NCBI GenBank assembly: GCA_964520615.1
Contig: CAZFNL010000090.1
Span: 1 to 51,709, forward strand
Origin: JAMCUI01 sp964520615
Lineage (GTDB): Bacteria; Patescibacteriota; Microgenomatia; 2-02-FULL-39-11
Length of the DNA stretch: 51,709 nucleotides
Direction of reading: 5' to 3'
This document shows positions 32,669 through 41,584 of the stretch, piece after piece. The notes below the pieces were generated by a model that was not told the origin of the DNA, ran no database searches, and worked only from the letters and a program-made list of their open reading frames with translations. A program made the translations under genes and the position numbers. The number at the start of each line of letters is the position of its first letter. Within the stretch, counting starts at the first letter, position 1.

Positions 32669-33784
32669 CTAGAGTATATTTGGCAACAATGTTTTAAGAT
32701 ATTTTGATATTGCTTTTTCGGAATAATGTTTATTTACATCATTTTGGGCATTTTTGCCAATTTTTGTGCGTAAATTAGGATTTCTCAAAAGTATTTTGAC
32801 ACGGTGTGCATAACCGGAAACAGTGTTTTCAATAAAAGCAGTTTTGCCGGTTGAGAGATATTCGTTTGAACCCGGGCACCCTTTTACCACGGCGCATAAT
32901 CCGGCGGCCATGGCTTCCATTAATACGACAGGCATACCCTCATAGTCTGAGCTCATGGTAAAGATTTTTACATTCCTAAAAAAGGGCAGGAGGTTTTGCA
33001 CTCCGTTTTTTATGATGGCATTTGTTTCCAGACGGTTGTCCTTGATAAACTGCAATATCTCTTTTTTTTGCGTGCCGTTTCCTATGAAACAGGTTTTAAT
33101 ACCAGGTATATCTGCTTTTACTTTTTTAATCACGTTAAGCAAAAAGAGAAGGTTTTTTTGCTTATCAAATCTGCCCGCGTACATGAGGTCAAATTCCGGT
33201 TTAGTTACGGAATTGTCTATAGGCATCAGTGTCCAGTTTGGGATAACGGTTATTTTATTCTCCGGGACGGAAAAGTTCTTTACCAGGTCGTATTTTGACG
33301 CTTTGGTGGGGGAAATAATGATATCTGCGATGGGATAAAAAAATGGGATAAGGTACCGTTTTATTTTTGAGTCTACATAAGGGGAAGTCAATATATCTTC
33401 GTTTAATACGAGCCGGATCTTTTGCCAAAAAATAATTTTTGCGGCAATGATTGACAGAAAAGAAGTATAATCCAGAAAGGTTAATAGAGTGACGGGTTTG
33501 AGCCGGTAGATCTTCCAGATCATATAAAGTGTGAAGGGAATATGAAGTTTTCCGCCGAAAAATTGGGGTCTGTAATATATTTTTGAGTTCGAGTTCTCTA
33601 ACTGATTGTCCATTCTGAACTTGGTTTTATCCCTAAGCAGTATATGGAAACGGCAATTCTTATACCGGCCATTTTTACAATAGCGGGACATATCGACAAT
33701 TTTTTTCTGTATGCCTCCGATCCCAAAATTCCAGAAAACTATTAACACGTTAGTGGTTTTTGTTTCGTTATTCATAAAAAGCAT
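32669..33784 (-). CDS. GT4-family glycosyltransferase
   Basis: 371 residues, GT-B fold. Key segments: IVFWNFGIGGIQKKIVDMSRY, VIPNWTL, LMYAGRFDKQKNLLFLLNVIKKV, SSDYEGMPVVLMEAMAAGLCAVV (E-x7-E). First gene of the minus-strand polysaccharide operon. Two in-frame Met codons lie close together; the second (MNNETK) may be the true start. It is divergent from the next plus-strand glycosyltransferase, 73 nt away. Confidence 0.88.
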   Translation of the reverse strand: MLFMNNETKTTNVLIVFWNFGIGGIQKKIVDMSRYCKNGRYKNCRFHILLRDKTKFRMDNQLENSNSKIYYRPQFFGGKLHIPFTLYMIWKIYRLKPVTLLTFLDYTSFLSIIAAKIIFWQKIRLVLNEDILTSPYVDSKIKRYLIPFFYPIADIIISPTKASKYDLVKNFSVPENKITVIPNWTLMPIDNSVTKPEFDLMYAGRFDKQKNLLFLLNVIKKVKADIPGIKTCFIGNGTQKKEILQFIKDNRLETNAIIKNGVQNLLPFFRNVKIFTMSSDYEGMPVVLMEAMAAGLCAVVKGCPGSNEYLSTGKTAFIENTVSGYAHRVKILLRNPNLRTKIGKNAQNDVNKHYSEKAISKYLKTLLPNIL

Positions 33785-33857
33785 TCCACAATAAGCGGAA
33801 TAATTGTTAGAATTATATATTAAAATGATTTCACTAAAAAGAAATTAAAGGAAAATC

Positions 33858-35024
33858 GTGAGCAATAATAGTAATTTACTTTTTATATTGCCATTTTATA
33901 ACAGGGAAAACTGGACTGCGGATTACCAAAAACAGACAGTGAACGGGCTCTCCAAGAAATATTCTGTCGTGGTTTATTGTGAATACAATAAGACATATAT
34001 AAAAGAATTGGTCGGTTTGAGGAAAAAACCAAATAGACTGTTGCATAAATTTCAGGGTGTGTATTATTACTCACCGGTAGATCCATTACCTTTTATACGT
34101 TTTGAGACGGTAAAGAGACTTAATGCGTTTATAAATGCCGCTATATTATTCTTTTTGATTCATGTAAATCCCTTTTCAAAAAGAATAATTCTTTGGGGTT
34201 TTCATCCTGAAGTTGCGGATTTTCGCAGGAACTTCCCTTTCCGCAACTTTTCTGTATATGATTGTGTGGATTTCTTCTGTTCTGTTATTCCCGAACATAG
34301 CCGGATAATCAAACGGCAGGAGAGGTATATCATGGATAAATTTGACCTGGTGACTGTGAATTCAACAACACTTCTTTCCCATCATAAAAAGGCAAGAGAG
34401 AATATAAAGCTAGTTCCCTTGGGATTTTCTCCTCCTTCAAAAGAAATTAAAGCCAAACGCAGCCTTCCGGAAGATAAGCCGATTATAGGGTATGTCGGGG
34501 CACTAAATTACAGATTGGATTATAAGTTACTAGGAAAGTTAGTTGAGAGAAATAAGCAATGGATGTTTGTTTTTTGGGGTCCAAGACAGAAGGATATTCA
34601 AGACAGTGTAGTAGATGCGGATAAAGGAATAGATTATTTATTTTCCTTACCAAATGTGGTTCACGGCCAATCAACCACAAGAGATAATGTTTATTCAATT
34701 GTTAAACAATTTGATATTTGTATAATTCCGTATAACACAAAGTTCGACTTTAATAAGTATTGTTTCCCCATGAAATTATTTGAATATTTTTATATGGGCA
34801 AGCCGGTTATGTCGACTTCTGTCAAGGAGCTTGAGCGGTATCCAAAATTTATTAAAATAGGTGATAGTGTAAAGGAATGGGAGGATGGTATAAAGATGTT
34901 ATTGGAGAGAACTTGGCCCGGGAGTCATAAAGTAGAAGAGCGGCAAATCGCAGAGGAAAATAACTGGACTGAAAAAGTCAAGAAGATTTTGAAATATATT
35001 TATTCTTATGAAAAGAAAAGCTAA
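33858..35024 (+). CDS. Glycosyltransferase, TuaH/group-1-like
   Basis: 388 residues, GT-B-like. Segments FSVYDCVDFFCSVIPEHSRIIKRQE, VTVNSTTLLSHH, IIGYVGALNYRLDYKLL and CFPMKLFEYFYMGKPVMSTS resemble TuaH-type glycosyltransferases. It starts with GTG behind a good AAAGGA Shine-Dalgarno sequence. The 3' end overlaps the ABC permease gene by 17 nt, so glycan synthesis and export are coupled. Confidence 0.83.
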   Translation: MSNNSNLLFILPFYNRENWTADYQKQTVNGLSKKYSVVVYCEYNKTYIKELVGLRKKPNRLLHKFQGVYYYSPVDPLPFIRFETVKRLNAFINAAILFFLIHVNPFSKRIILWGFHPEVADFRRNFPFRNFSVYDCVDFFCSVIPEHSRIIKRQERYIMDKFDLVTVNSTTLLSHHKKARENIKLVPLGFSPPSKEIKAKRSLPEDKPIIGYVGALNYRLDYKLLGKLVERNKQWMFVFWGPRQKDIQDSVVDADKGIDYLFSLPNVVHGQSTTRDNVYSIVKQFDICIIPYNTKFDFNKYCFPMKLFEYFYMGKPVMSTSVKELERYPKFIKIGDSVKEWEDGIKMLLERTWPGSHKVEERQIAEENNWTEKVKKILKYIYSYEKKS

Positions 35025-35799
35025 CAATTACCATTTTGACTTCAAAATTTATTTACAACTTCTTGAAGTTTTTACCTATAGAGAGATTAAATCAAGGTAT
35101 AAAGCATCAGTACTGGGATTCTTATGGATAATTATTTACCCATTATTCACAGCAATAATTTTGAATATTGTTTTTGGAATGGTTGTAAAAGTACCTACGA
35201 ATAGAATACCTTATTTTCCTTTTGTTTTAAGCGGACTTATTTTTTGGAATTTTTTTCAGCAGGGGTTATCTCTGGCTAAAGATTCTTTTATATGGAATCG
35301 AGACTTGGTACTAAAAACAGTTTTTGATAAGGAAGTTCTTCCCATATCATATTGTTTGTCAAAAATGCCTGATTTTATCGTAAATTTTGCCATACTACTT
35401 CTTTTCTATGCTATATCAGGTTACCATATAAAACCGGTTCTTTTCCTAGTTTTAATATTAATAATCCCTATTTTTTTGTTTTCAGCCGGAATATCTCTTA
35501 TCGTTTCTTTACTTAATGCAATATTTAGAGATTTTGGACGAATAATAGAATTGGTGATAATGATGCTATTTTATGTTACCCCAATTATCTATCCCAGCAG
35601 TATAATTCCGGCAAATCTAAAAAGTCTGATAATGCTCAACCCTTTATCTCAGGTAATAGTTTTCACAAGAGAACTGTTTTTTTCAAATATTGTCCGTTTA
35701 GATCTTTTTATGACATCCCTAGTGTTTAGCTTGCTCTTTTTTATTTTGGGGATTATTTTATTCAGGAAATTTGAGAAGAAAATGGTAGATTTGATATGA
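35008..35799 (+). CDS. ABC-2 type polysaccharide exporter permease (Wzm/TagG-like)
   Basis: 263 residues with six hydrophobic segments. Typical opening LLEVFTYREIKSRYKASVLGFLWIIIYPLF, then NPLSQVIVFTRELFF near the end. It exports lipid-linked polysaccharide together with the ATPase encoded next. ATGA overlap (35796-35799) with that gene. The gene looks AT-rich relative to the 10-20 kb region. Confidence 0.92.
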   Translation: MKRKANNYHFDFKIYLQLLEVFTYREIKSRYKASVLGFLWIIIYPLFTAIILNIVFGMVVKVPTNRIPYFPFVLSGLIFWNFFQQGLSLAKDSFIWNRDLVLKTVFDKEVLPISYCLSKMPDFIVNFAILLLFYAISGYHIKPVLFLVLILIIPIFLFSAGISLIVSLLNAIFRDFGRIIELVIMMLFYVTPIIYPSSIIPANLKSLIMLNPLSQVIVFTRELFFSNIVRLDLFMTSLVFSLLFFILGIILFRKFEKKMVDLI

Positions 35800-36488
35800 A
35801 TTATTCTATTATTCTGCAAAATGTAACGAAAAGATATTATTTGGAGAAACCAAGGACTCTTAAAAAATGGTTCAAGGCAATATTTTCCCCATATGGAAGA
35901 CTTACAGTAATAGAAAATTTTTCTCTTAAGGTTCATAAAGGTGAGTTTATACTGATAACCGGGCCAAATGGCTGTGGCAAGACGACTCTTCTAAAACTAA
36001 TCGCAGGGATTACTATTCCTGATGAAGGAAATATCGCTACATTTGGAAGAATTGTGCCGCTTATTGAGTTAGGGGCAGGTTTTAATTATGAATTGACCGG
36101 TAGAGAAAATATAACTGTAAACGCTACCATATTGGGTGTCGAGAAAAAAAAGATTAACAATATTAGTCAAGAGATTATCGATTTTTCCGGGTTAAATGAC
36201 TTTATAGACGCACCGTTGAAAAGATATTCATCCGGGATGATTACGCGTTTGGCTTTTTCCATTGCCGCGTTTGCTAAACCAGAGATTCTGCTGCTTGATG
36301 AGATTTTTGCTTTAGGTGATGAGGTTTTTCAGAAAAAAAGTTTAGAGAAGATAAATGAGTTCAGACAGAAAAGGGTGACTATATTACTAGTTAGCCATTA
36401 TTATAAGTATTTCGAGGATATAGTAGATCGAAGAATAGATTTACACTCGCTTGCCGATTCTCGTCATTGGTTTGACAATAAAAAATGA
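35796..36488 (+). CDS. ABC-type polysaccharide exporter ATPase (Wzt/TagH-like)
   Basis: 230 residues: Walker A GPNGCGKT (56-63), signature YSSGM (144-148), Walker B LLLDEIFALGDE (Asp168, Glu169). It lacks the C-terminal carbohydrate-recognition domain of longer Wzt proteins, so glycan length or end-group recognition must come from elsewhere. Pairs with the overlapping permease gene. Confidence 0.93.
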   Translation: MNYSIILQNVTKRYYLEKPRTLKKWFKAIFSPYGRLTVIENFSLKVHKGEFILITGPNGCGKTTLLKLIAGITIPDEGNIATFGRIVPLIELGAGFNYELTGRENITVNATILGVEKKKINNISQEIIDFSGLNDFIDAPLKRYSSGMITRLAFSIAAFAKPEILLLDEIFALGDEVFQKKSLEKINEFRQKRVTILLVSHYYKYFEDIVDRRIDLHSLADSRHWFDNKK

Positions 36489-36541
36489 TATTTTTTATCC
36501 CAGACTTGATAGATTCCAGTTGGTGACCAAAGTAAGAGATT

Positions 36542-37342
36542 ATGCGTTTTGATCGTTTGCTTCCGCTAAACTTCATAAAAAATCGTCTTAAGAACGAAAT
36601 CAATAAGTATATTACAAACTTTTCACCTACCACGGATTATTTCATTAATGAACTCAGTGATTTTGATATTTACACTTTTGGTGGTTTGGTTAGGAACTTA
36701 TACTTAAAGAGAAATGTGAACGATATTGATATTAGAGTGGTTGGTAATAACGTTCTGTCTTACAAAAAAAAGATAATGAGTCTGATAGTAAAACAAAAAG
36801 GCTTGGTTCTAACATCAAGACGAGTAAAGGAAAGTAACATGTTTATTATAAGGTGTAGGTATAAGGACATGCAGTGTGATTTTAGTCTGATAAAAACACT
36901 AGATAGCTATATAGAATATACTGATTTCCGAGTAAATACTATATTTTATGATTTAAGGAGAAAAATCTTTTTGGATAAGTATAATGGATTTAGGGATCTA
37001 CAAAACAGACAACTTACAACTATTATTGATCCTGAAATTCTGATAAAAAAATTTCCCTTATACATATTTAGAGGTTTAAGATTGCATCTTGAGGCTGGAT
37101 TTACTATTTACGATGATATCACTTCAGCAATTAAAAAAAATAATGAGAAAGTAAGGAAACAATTGATATCTAGTCTAAAACATCCAAACTCATATTCAAC
37201 TCAGGGTTTGGCTATTGAGATAAATAGGGGGTATAAAATGAATCGTATTAGCTATATGACGCTCATTAAGAACTTATGTATACCACAAGAAATAATTTTT
37301 CAATATTTAAACCTATATAATGACTGTCTTTCCAAAACATGA
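36542..37342 (+). CDS. CCA-adding/poly(A) polymerase-like nucleotidyltransferase
   Basis: 266 residues, shorter than true CCA enzymes (about 390-450). The head domain is recognisable: FGGLVRNLYLKRNVNDIDIRVVG (GG 47-48; Asp61 and Asp63 as metal ligands), a third acid in MQCDFSL (Asp113), DFRVNTIFYDL (cf. DFTINA), LDKYNGFRDLQNRQL and FRGLRLHLEAGF. The RNA-binding tail is missing. A normal role in tRNA 3'-end repair is therefore doubtful, and its site inside a glycan locus is odd. 22 nt downstream lies a membrane-anchored HEPN-like gene, a pairing reminiscent of MNT-HEPN toxin-antitoxin modules. Strongly AT-rich. Confidence 0.75.
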   Translation: MRFDRLLPLNFIKNRLKNEINKYITNFSPTTDYFINELSDFDIYTFGGLVRNLYLKRNVNDIDIRVVGNNVLSYKKKIMSLIVKQKGLVLTSRRVKESNMFIIRCRYKDMQCDFSLIKTLDSYIEYTDFRVNTIFYDLRRKIFLDKYNGFRDLQNRQLTTIIDPEILIKKFPLYIFRGLRLHLEAGFTIYDDITSAIKKNNEKVRKQLISSLKHPNSYSTQGLAIEINRGYKMNRISYMTLIKNLCIPQEIIFQYLNLYNDCLSKT

Positions 37343-37364
37343 AATGGTAAGTTAATAAACTTAA

Positions 37365-37997
37365 ATGGTTACACAATATATCTTAAAGCATCCCAAAATT
37401 AAATTATTATTTTTATTTGTACTCCTTTTTTATATATTTTTGATCTTTAATAAAATAAACTCAGACATAAAGATGTCAGAAGCAACTTTAAGAGTTAAAA
37501 AAAAGATTGGACAAGAAACCTATGATTTTTTAATAAGTGATAAAAAATATAAAAAAACAATAGAATGGTTAGTCCTTTCTGAGATTCTTGTTGATGAAGC
37601 TAAAACAAGCAATTTTTTTATAAACAATCCGGTAAACGAATATTCTTATCTGGTTTTTCCTGCAGACAAAGCTTTTGAGGGAGCTTTATACGCGATTGTT
37701 AGAAAGCGAAATATAATTTCCGATCAGGAGATGGTAAATCATATTCCTATGGAAAATATATTTTATGATTATAATAGTCAACCTGCGCTTGCCAAGAAAT
37801 ATGTACTGGATAAACGAGATGTATATTTAGTGAATACTATTTGGAATAGGTATTACTTATTTAGGGATAAACTAATGCATTATGAGCCTGATAACTTTGT
37901 GTTTAGTCCAGAAATAGCAGAATATGATTTAATAGAGATTGAATCTACCATAAAATTGGCCTATAGACTCTTTATCGGAAATCCAGATAAACCTTGA
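37365..37997 (+). CDS. Membrane-anchored HEPN-like protein
   Basis: 210 residues. An N-terminal helix (12-28) would anchor it; residues ~90-205 look helical. FPADKAFEGALYAIVRK resembles the first long helix of RnlA-like HEPN domains, and FRDKLMHYEP gives R167-x4-H172-Y173, the R-x4-6-H motif of HEPN ribonucleases, with a Tyr next to the His. HEPN assignment is inference from motif and helix pattern. Paired with the nucleotidyltransferase gene 22 nt upstream, and AT-rich like it. Confidence 0.5.
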   Translation: MVTQYILKHPKIKLLFLFVLLFYIFLIFNKINSDIKMSEATLRVKKKIGQETYDFLISDKKYKKTIEWLVLSEILVDEAKTSNFFINNPVNEYSYLVFPADKAFEGALYAIVRKRNIISDQEMVNHIPMENIFYDYNSQPALAKKYVLDKRDVYLVNTIWNRYYLFRDKLMHYEPDNFVFSPEIAEYDLIEIESTIKLAYRLFIGNPDKP

Positions 37998-38002
37998 TTA
38001 TT

Positions 38003-38668
38003 CTATCGAAGTCTCTTTTTAAGGTTGTCGTTTAGGATATATTTTATAACAGTTTTAAACTTATTTTTGGAAACGGGTGTTTTACCAAGTAAATTGTCCC
38101 ACCAGCCGCTGATTTTGGCATTCTTAAGTTTCCTGCCGATTTTGATTGCTGTAGGGTTTTTAAACTGTTTCACTGAGTAATCCATCCATCCTTTTGCTTG
38201 TTTATTGCCTATTTCATAATAGTGTTTTTCCTGAAATTCCTGTTCTAAAATATCTGCTTCTTTTACCAGAAGTGCCTCTTTCGTTTTTTGTTCCGCGAGC
38301 TCTTTGTATAAGTTTCTAATCTCTTTTTGCATATCGCGGGATAACCCTGAGGTCATGTCTGAAATCGCTTTATCTTCCAGTAATAATTGATAATGTTTAT
38401 GTATGAAGTTTGCATCTCCAGTCCGGGTTTCGGCAATATCGTGGAGAAGACACATAAGGACTACTTTATTGACGTCTGCATGTTCAAGATTTGCAAGAAC
38501 ATACCCGATGATGGCGCACATGAAGCTGTGTTCAGCTATGGTTTCTTGGCCCAAACCTCTACTTAGCGTCTGGTAAGAAGAGCGTAGAATGTATTTCAGA
38601 CTAAAAACTTCTGTAAGAAAATGAATGGTATTTACGACCTGATTGTTAAAAGGCGTTATTTTTCTCAT
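38003..38668 (-). CDS. HD-domain hydrolase (YfbR/HDDC2-like)
   Basis: 221 residues. HD motif: first His in ETIAEHSFM (His47), His76-Asp77 in LLHDIAETRTGD, and a later Asp in VKEADILEQEF. The nearest known relatives are 5'-deoxynucleotidases (YfbR, HDDC2), which remove phosphate from nucleoside monophosphates; here the substrate could be a nucleotide made or used by the neighbouring QueC-like enzyme. The start codon overlaps the last base of the QueC-like gene's stop. Confidence 0.82.
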   Translation of the reverse strand: MRKITPFNNQVVNTIHFLTEVFSLKYILRSSYQTLSRGLGQETIAEHSFMCAIIGYVLANLEHADVNKVVLMCLLHDIAETRTGDANFIHKHYQLLLEDKAISDMTSGLSRDMQKEIRNLYKELAEQKTKEALLVKEADILEQEFQEKHYYEIGNKQAKGWMDYSVKQFKNPTAIKIGRKLKNAKISGWWDNLLGKTPVSKNKFKTVIKYILNDNLKKRLR

Positions 38669-39582
38669 TATAGTTTTATTCTCTCTAGTATCCGTTTTAA
38701 GTAATGCGGATGGATTTCTGATAAATATGTTGTTTTATCTTTTAATTTTGTCTCTCTAAACGCGATCTTTCGTGCGGTACATCCGTCACAGTTCCCGCAG
38801 TGATAGATATAATCCCAATAACAGCTCCAGCTTTTTTCAATGGGAATTTTTTGGGCTATGGCCCATTTGATTAAGTCATACTTTTCCAGGCAAAAACCCA
38901 ACTCTTTTTCTAGAGCGATAGATGAAACCTGCCAAGACCAATCATGTGTGGAATAGCAAATATTTAACATGATTGAACGAAGAGCAGTGAAGGTTTCATA
39001 AGACATGTAATTCCCGTCATTATTTACAAGTCCAAGAAAAATATTACGGATTTTAATTCCTTGATTAATTTGCAGGAAATATGCATATTCGACTGCAAAA
39101 TTTGCCATCAGGGAGGTATACATCGGTATACCCTTTTTATGTAATGAATTCTGACTTACCGTGTTATTTGAAACTAACGTGATGGAGTATCTGATTTGTT
39201 TTGGCGGAATGAATGAATCGACTATTTTTACTTTTTTCCATAAATTTGGAAATCTTTGACCGTATAATTTTGAATAGAAGTTCACCGCACCAATTTCTTT
39301 TCTTATTCTTCTTTGCCCGCGTTTGATATAAAAGGGATAAATCTGGAGATTGAACACTTTCATCAATATCGCTGCAGAAATGACTGTATCTAAGCCACCG
39401 GAAAACAGAAGAATTACGGGAGTATTTTTTGTGGGAATTTTATAGTTAAAACCTCTTTTTTTAATGAGATAGGATTCTATTTGTTCTACTAGTTTGTAAT
39501 CTTCGAGTTCCCTCTGAACCATCCTTTTGGTAAATTCTTGTTTAGATATTTTCGGCAAATATTTTACGTTAAAATTATTCAT
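38668..39582 (-). CDS. QueC-like (7-cyano-7-deazaguanine synthase family) protein
   Basis: 304 residues. ATP-pyrophosphatase loop LLFSGGLDTVISAAIL (61-66, Thr where Ser is usual) and a four-Cys zinc site near the C-terminus: Cys254, 262, 265 and 268 in SCYWDYIYHCGNCDGCTARK, as in QueC. An N-terminal extension of ~50 residues and a longer middle distinguish it from housekeeping QueC. No queD, queE or queF is nearby. QueC-like enzymes also act in anti-phage systems (Qat, some CBASS), so it may modify a protein or metabolite rather than make preQ0. Tight operon with the decarboxylase (no gap) and the HD gene (1-nt overlap). Confidence 0.83.
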   Translation of the reverse strand: MNNFNVKYLPKISKQEFTKRMVQRELEDYKLVEQIESYLIKKRGFNYKIPTKNTPVILLFSGGLDTVISAAILMKVFNLQIYPFYIKRGQRRIRKEIGAVNFYSKLYGQRFPNLWKKVKIVDSFIPPKQIRYSITLVSNNTVSQNSLHKKGIPMYTSLMANFAVEYAYFLQINQGIKIRNIFLGLVNNDGNYMSYETFTALRSIMLNICYSTHDWSWQVSSIALEKELGFCLEKYDLIKWAIAQKIPIEKSWSCYWDYIYHCGNCDGCTARKIAFRETKLKDKTTYLSEIHPHYLKRILERIKL

Positions 39583-40836
39583 TTAATGTTCCGGTAAGAA
39601 AAATAGTTTATATAATTTGATGATTTCCTTTTTATTTTCAAAGGTTATGGGGTATTTTATCAAATAAAGTCCATATTTATCACAAAATGACTTCGGAAGC
39701 GGCTTTTTTACTAATAATGCCGTGCTCACGGAATCTTTATCGGTAATGATATTTATGCCTGCCATTTTACCGCTTATTTCAGATAAAAATTTATTTTTCC
39801 TTTTAATCGACTCAAGAATAATTTTTTGGAATCCGGTTATACCATAGTGCTGAATTGTTGCCCATATTGCAACGCTTGCGATGCCGGTTCTTGATCCCAG
39901 GAGAGTATTGTCTTTTTGTTTCAGATAATAAGTTTCCTTTTCAACAAGTTTTCTCAGGTGGGTTCTGTATAGAATAATACCGGCAGGATAGGGTATACCG
40001 GGGAATTTATGGTAATCAATGATAAAAGTCTGGACAACTTTGCGGGAAAATGGGTTAAATCCTGGTCTGATAAATGGTATTATGCTTCCTGAAAGTGCCG
40101 CATCCAGCCATAAAAAAAAGTCAACATTGCCCCTTTCTTTCTTAAAATTGTCTATAAGTTGATGAATTCCTTCTATATCATCGTTTGTCCCTCCAATAGT
40201 ATGTCCCAATGTGCAGGCGATAATAAAACCTCTATAACCTTTGTTATAGAGACGAAGCAGCAGTTTACTGAGCGAGGGGAGGCTCATTGACCAGGAAGAT
40301 CTGTCAATAGCGACGGTGAATTTTGCTATATTTGTTATATCCGCAGACTTTGGAATAGAGTAATGGCTCAAGTCGGTACATAGTAGGCAGATCTGTCCAT
40401 TTTCGAATTTCTGCTGAAGATATTTCCGTCCAGCCCAGGCGGAAAAAATGTTGCCTTCTGTAGCTCCCGAGGTAACATATCCTTCGATGCTTTCATTTTT
40501 TGAGTTTAGGAGAGAAATGATTTGTAATATAACTTCTTTTTCTATCTGGTAAGTTGCGAACAGTTTTTTATTTCTGAGAAATTTATAAGACCAGTTGCCT
40601 AAATTATTTGGATTTTGAGGAAGGAATTTATTCCAGACATCAACAGCAAGATGATTTGGTAAATTGTACAGTTCACCTACCAGATTTTTGAGGTTTCGAT
40701 GTTTCAATTCGGAAAAGACACTGTTTAACCGCAGATCAATTTTCCATTGCGAAGCGGCATGTTTCGGAAATTTATCTTCACTAAAGAAGTCTTTTTCCAA
40801 TATATGGACAATGCGGTTTTTTACTCTTCCTATCAT
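39583..40836 (-). CDS. PLP-dependent group II amino-acid decarboxylase
   Basis: 417 residues. Fold-type I signatures: TSGATEGN (123-129), SHYSIPKSADI (His158 stacking on PLP), LWLDAALSG (Asp245), and DYHKFPGIPYPAG with Schiff-base Lys277; GSRTG near 314-318. Closest by eye to bacterial histidine or serine decarboxylases. It would make an amine such as histamine, ethanolamine or tyramine; the amino acid cannot be told. Its stop abuts the start of the QueC-like gene. In a glycan locus, an amine could decorate the polysaccharide. Confidence 0.88.
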   Translation of the reverse strand: MIGRVKNRIVHILEKDFFSEDKFPKHAASQWKIDLRLNSVFSELKHRNLKNLVGELYNLPNHLAVDVWNKFLPQNPNNLGNWSYKFLRNKKLFATYQIEKEVILQIISLLNSKNESIEGYVTSGATEGNIFSAWAGRKYLQQKFENGQICLLCTDLSHYSIPKSADITNIAKFTVAIDRSSWSMSLPSLSKLLLRLYNKGYRGFIIACTLGHTIGGTNDDIEGIHQLIDNFKKERGNVDFFLWLDAALSGSIIPFIRPGFNPFSRKVVQTFIIDYHKFPGIPYPAGIILYRTHLRKLVEKETYYLKQKDNTLLGSRTGIASVAIWATIQHYGITGFQKIILESIKRKNKFLSEISGKMAGINIITDKDSVSTALLVKKPLPKSFCDKYGLYLIKYPITFENKKEIIKLYKLFFLPEH

Positions 40837-40841
40837 ACGGC

Positions 40842-41576
40842 TTAAATTTTTTCCATAATGCCCAGACCTGAGTGTTTTGGATGGAATAAAGTGAGAGTGT
40901 TTTTGGTCTTCATTTCCTGCCAGAATTTCCAGACGCCAAAAGCAGGAAGGTTGGATTGGCTTTTTACGACTACGTCATGGAAAGCCATAAGTCCGCCTTT
41001 ATCCAGTCTCGGCCAGAATAACCGGTAATCCCTTTTTACTCCTTTATAGGAATGGTCTCCGTCTACATATATATATTGGTATTTATATTTATATTTTCTG
41101 GCAAACTCTGCTGTTGTCATTACATGTGTGGTTAAATTTTTTTTTATGTCAAGAAATGCGAAATGCTTATTCGAATCCACCTCTTTCCACCAGCCAATAC
41201 CGCTCCAGTGGTTAGGATTTTCTGGTCCATATCCCGCGTCGACAAAATCAACCTGCCCGAAACCGTTTTCCTGGCACGCCAGGGCGCAAATGGCCGGAAT
41301 AAAGCCTTTTCTTGACCCCACGCAAAGTACTCTTTTGGGTTTAAGATTCAATATTAAAGCATAATGTATGAAACCGTAACCCAAATTTCCGGTTATAAGA
41401 TTTGTTTGATGTCCTTTATCGCCGTTGTAATACTTGGTTAACCGTCTGGTTATGCTCCGATTAAATATGATGGACCTGTTTTGGCCAAAAAGGCTCCTGC
41501 TTAAAGCATTTGTTGAGAGAAAAAATCCGATACCATCTCTAAGTTGTGTGGTGATATTGAAGCCAAAAAGTTTCAT
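40842..41576 (-). CDS. SAM-dependent methyltransferase (Methyltransf_24-like)
   Basis: About 244 residues from ATG 41574-41576, preferred over a TTG at 41606 because an AAGG Shine-Dalgarno sequence stands 6 nt before it. Motif I is RVLCVGSRKGFIPAICALA; YIYVDGDHSYKGVKRDYRLFWPRLDKGGLMAFHDV is the typical Methyltransf_24/cephalosporin-hydroxylase-like core with the metal-binding Asp-x-Asp-His. Probably O-methylates a sugar or terminates glycan chains. It lies between the GT75-like gene and the decarboxylase in one operon. Confidence 0.82.
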   Translation of the reverse strand: MKLFGFNITTQLRDGIGFFLSTNALSRSLFGQNRSIIFNRSITRRLTKYYNGDKGHQTNLITGNLGYGFIHYALILNLKPKRVLCVGSRKGFIPAICALACQENGFGQVDFVDAGYGPENPNHWSGIGWWKEVDSNKHFAFLDIKKNLTTHVMTTAEFARKYKYKYQYIYVDGDHSYKGVKRDYRLFWPRLDKGGLMAFHDVVVKSQSNLPAFGVWKFWQEMKTKNTLTLFHPKHSGLGIMEKI

Positions 41577-41584
41577 AACCTGCC

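Noticed and set aside
36542..37342. Housekeeping CCA-adding enzyme
   Set aside because: Too short, tail domain missing, motif GGLVRN instead of the usual GG-x-VRD, and an AT-rich acquired-looking context.
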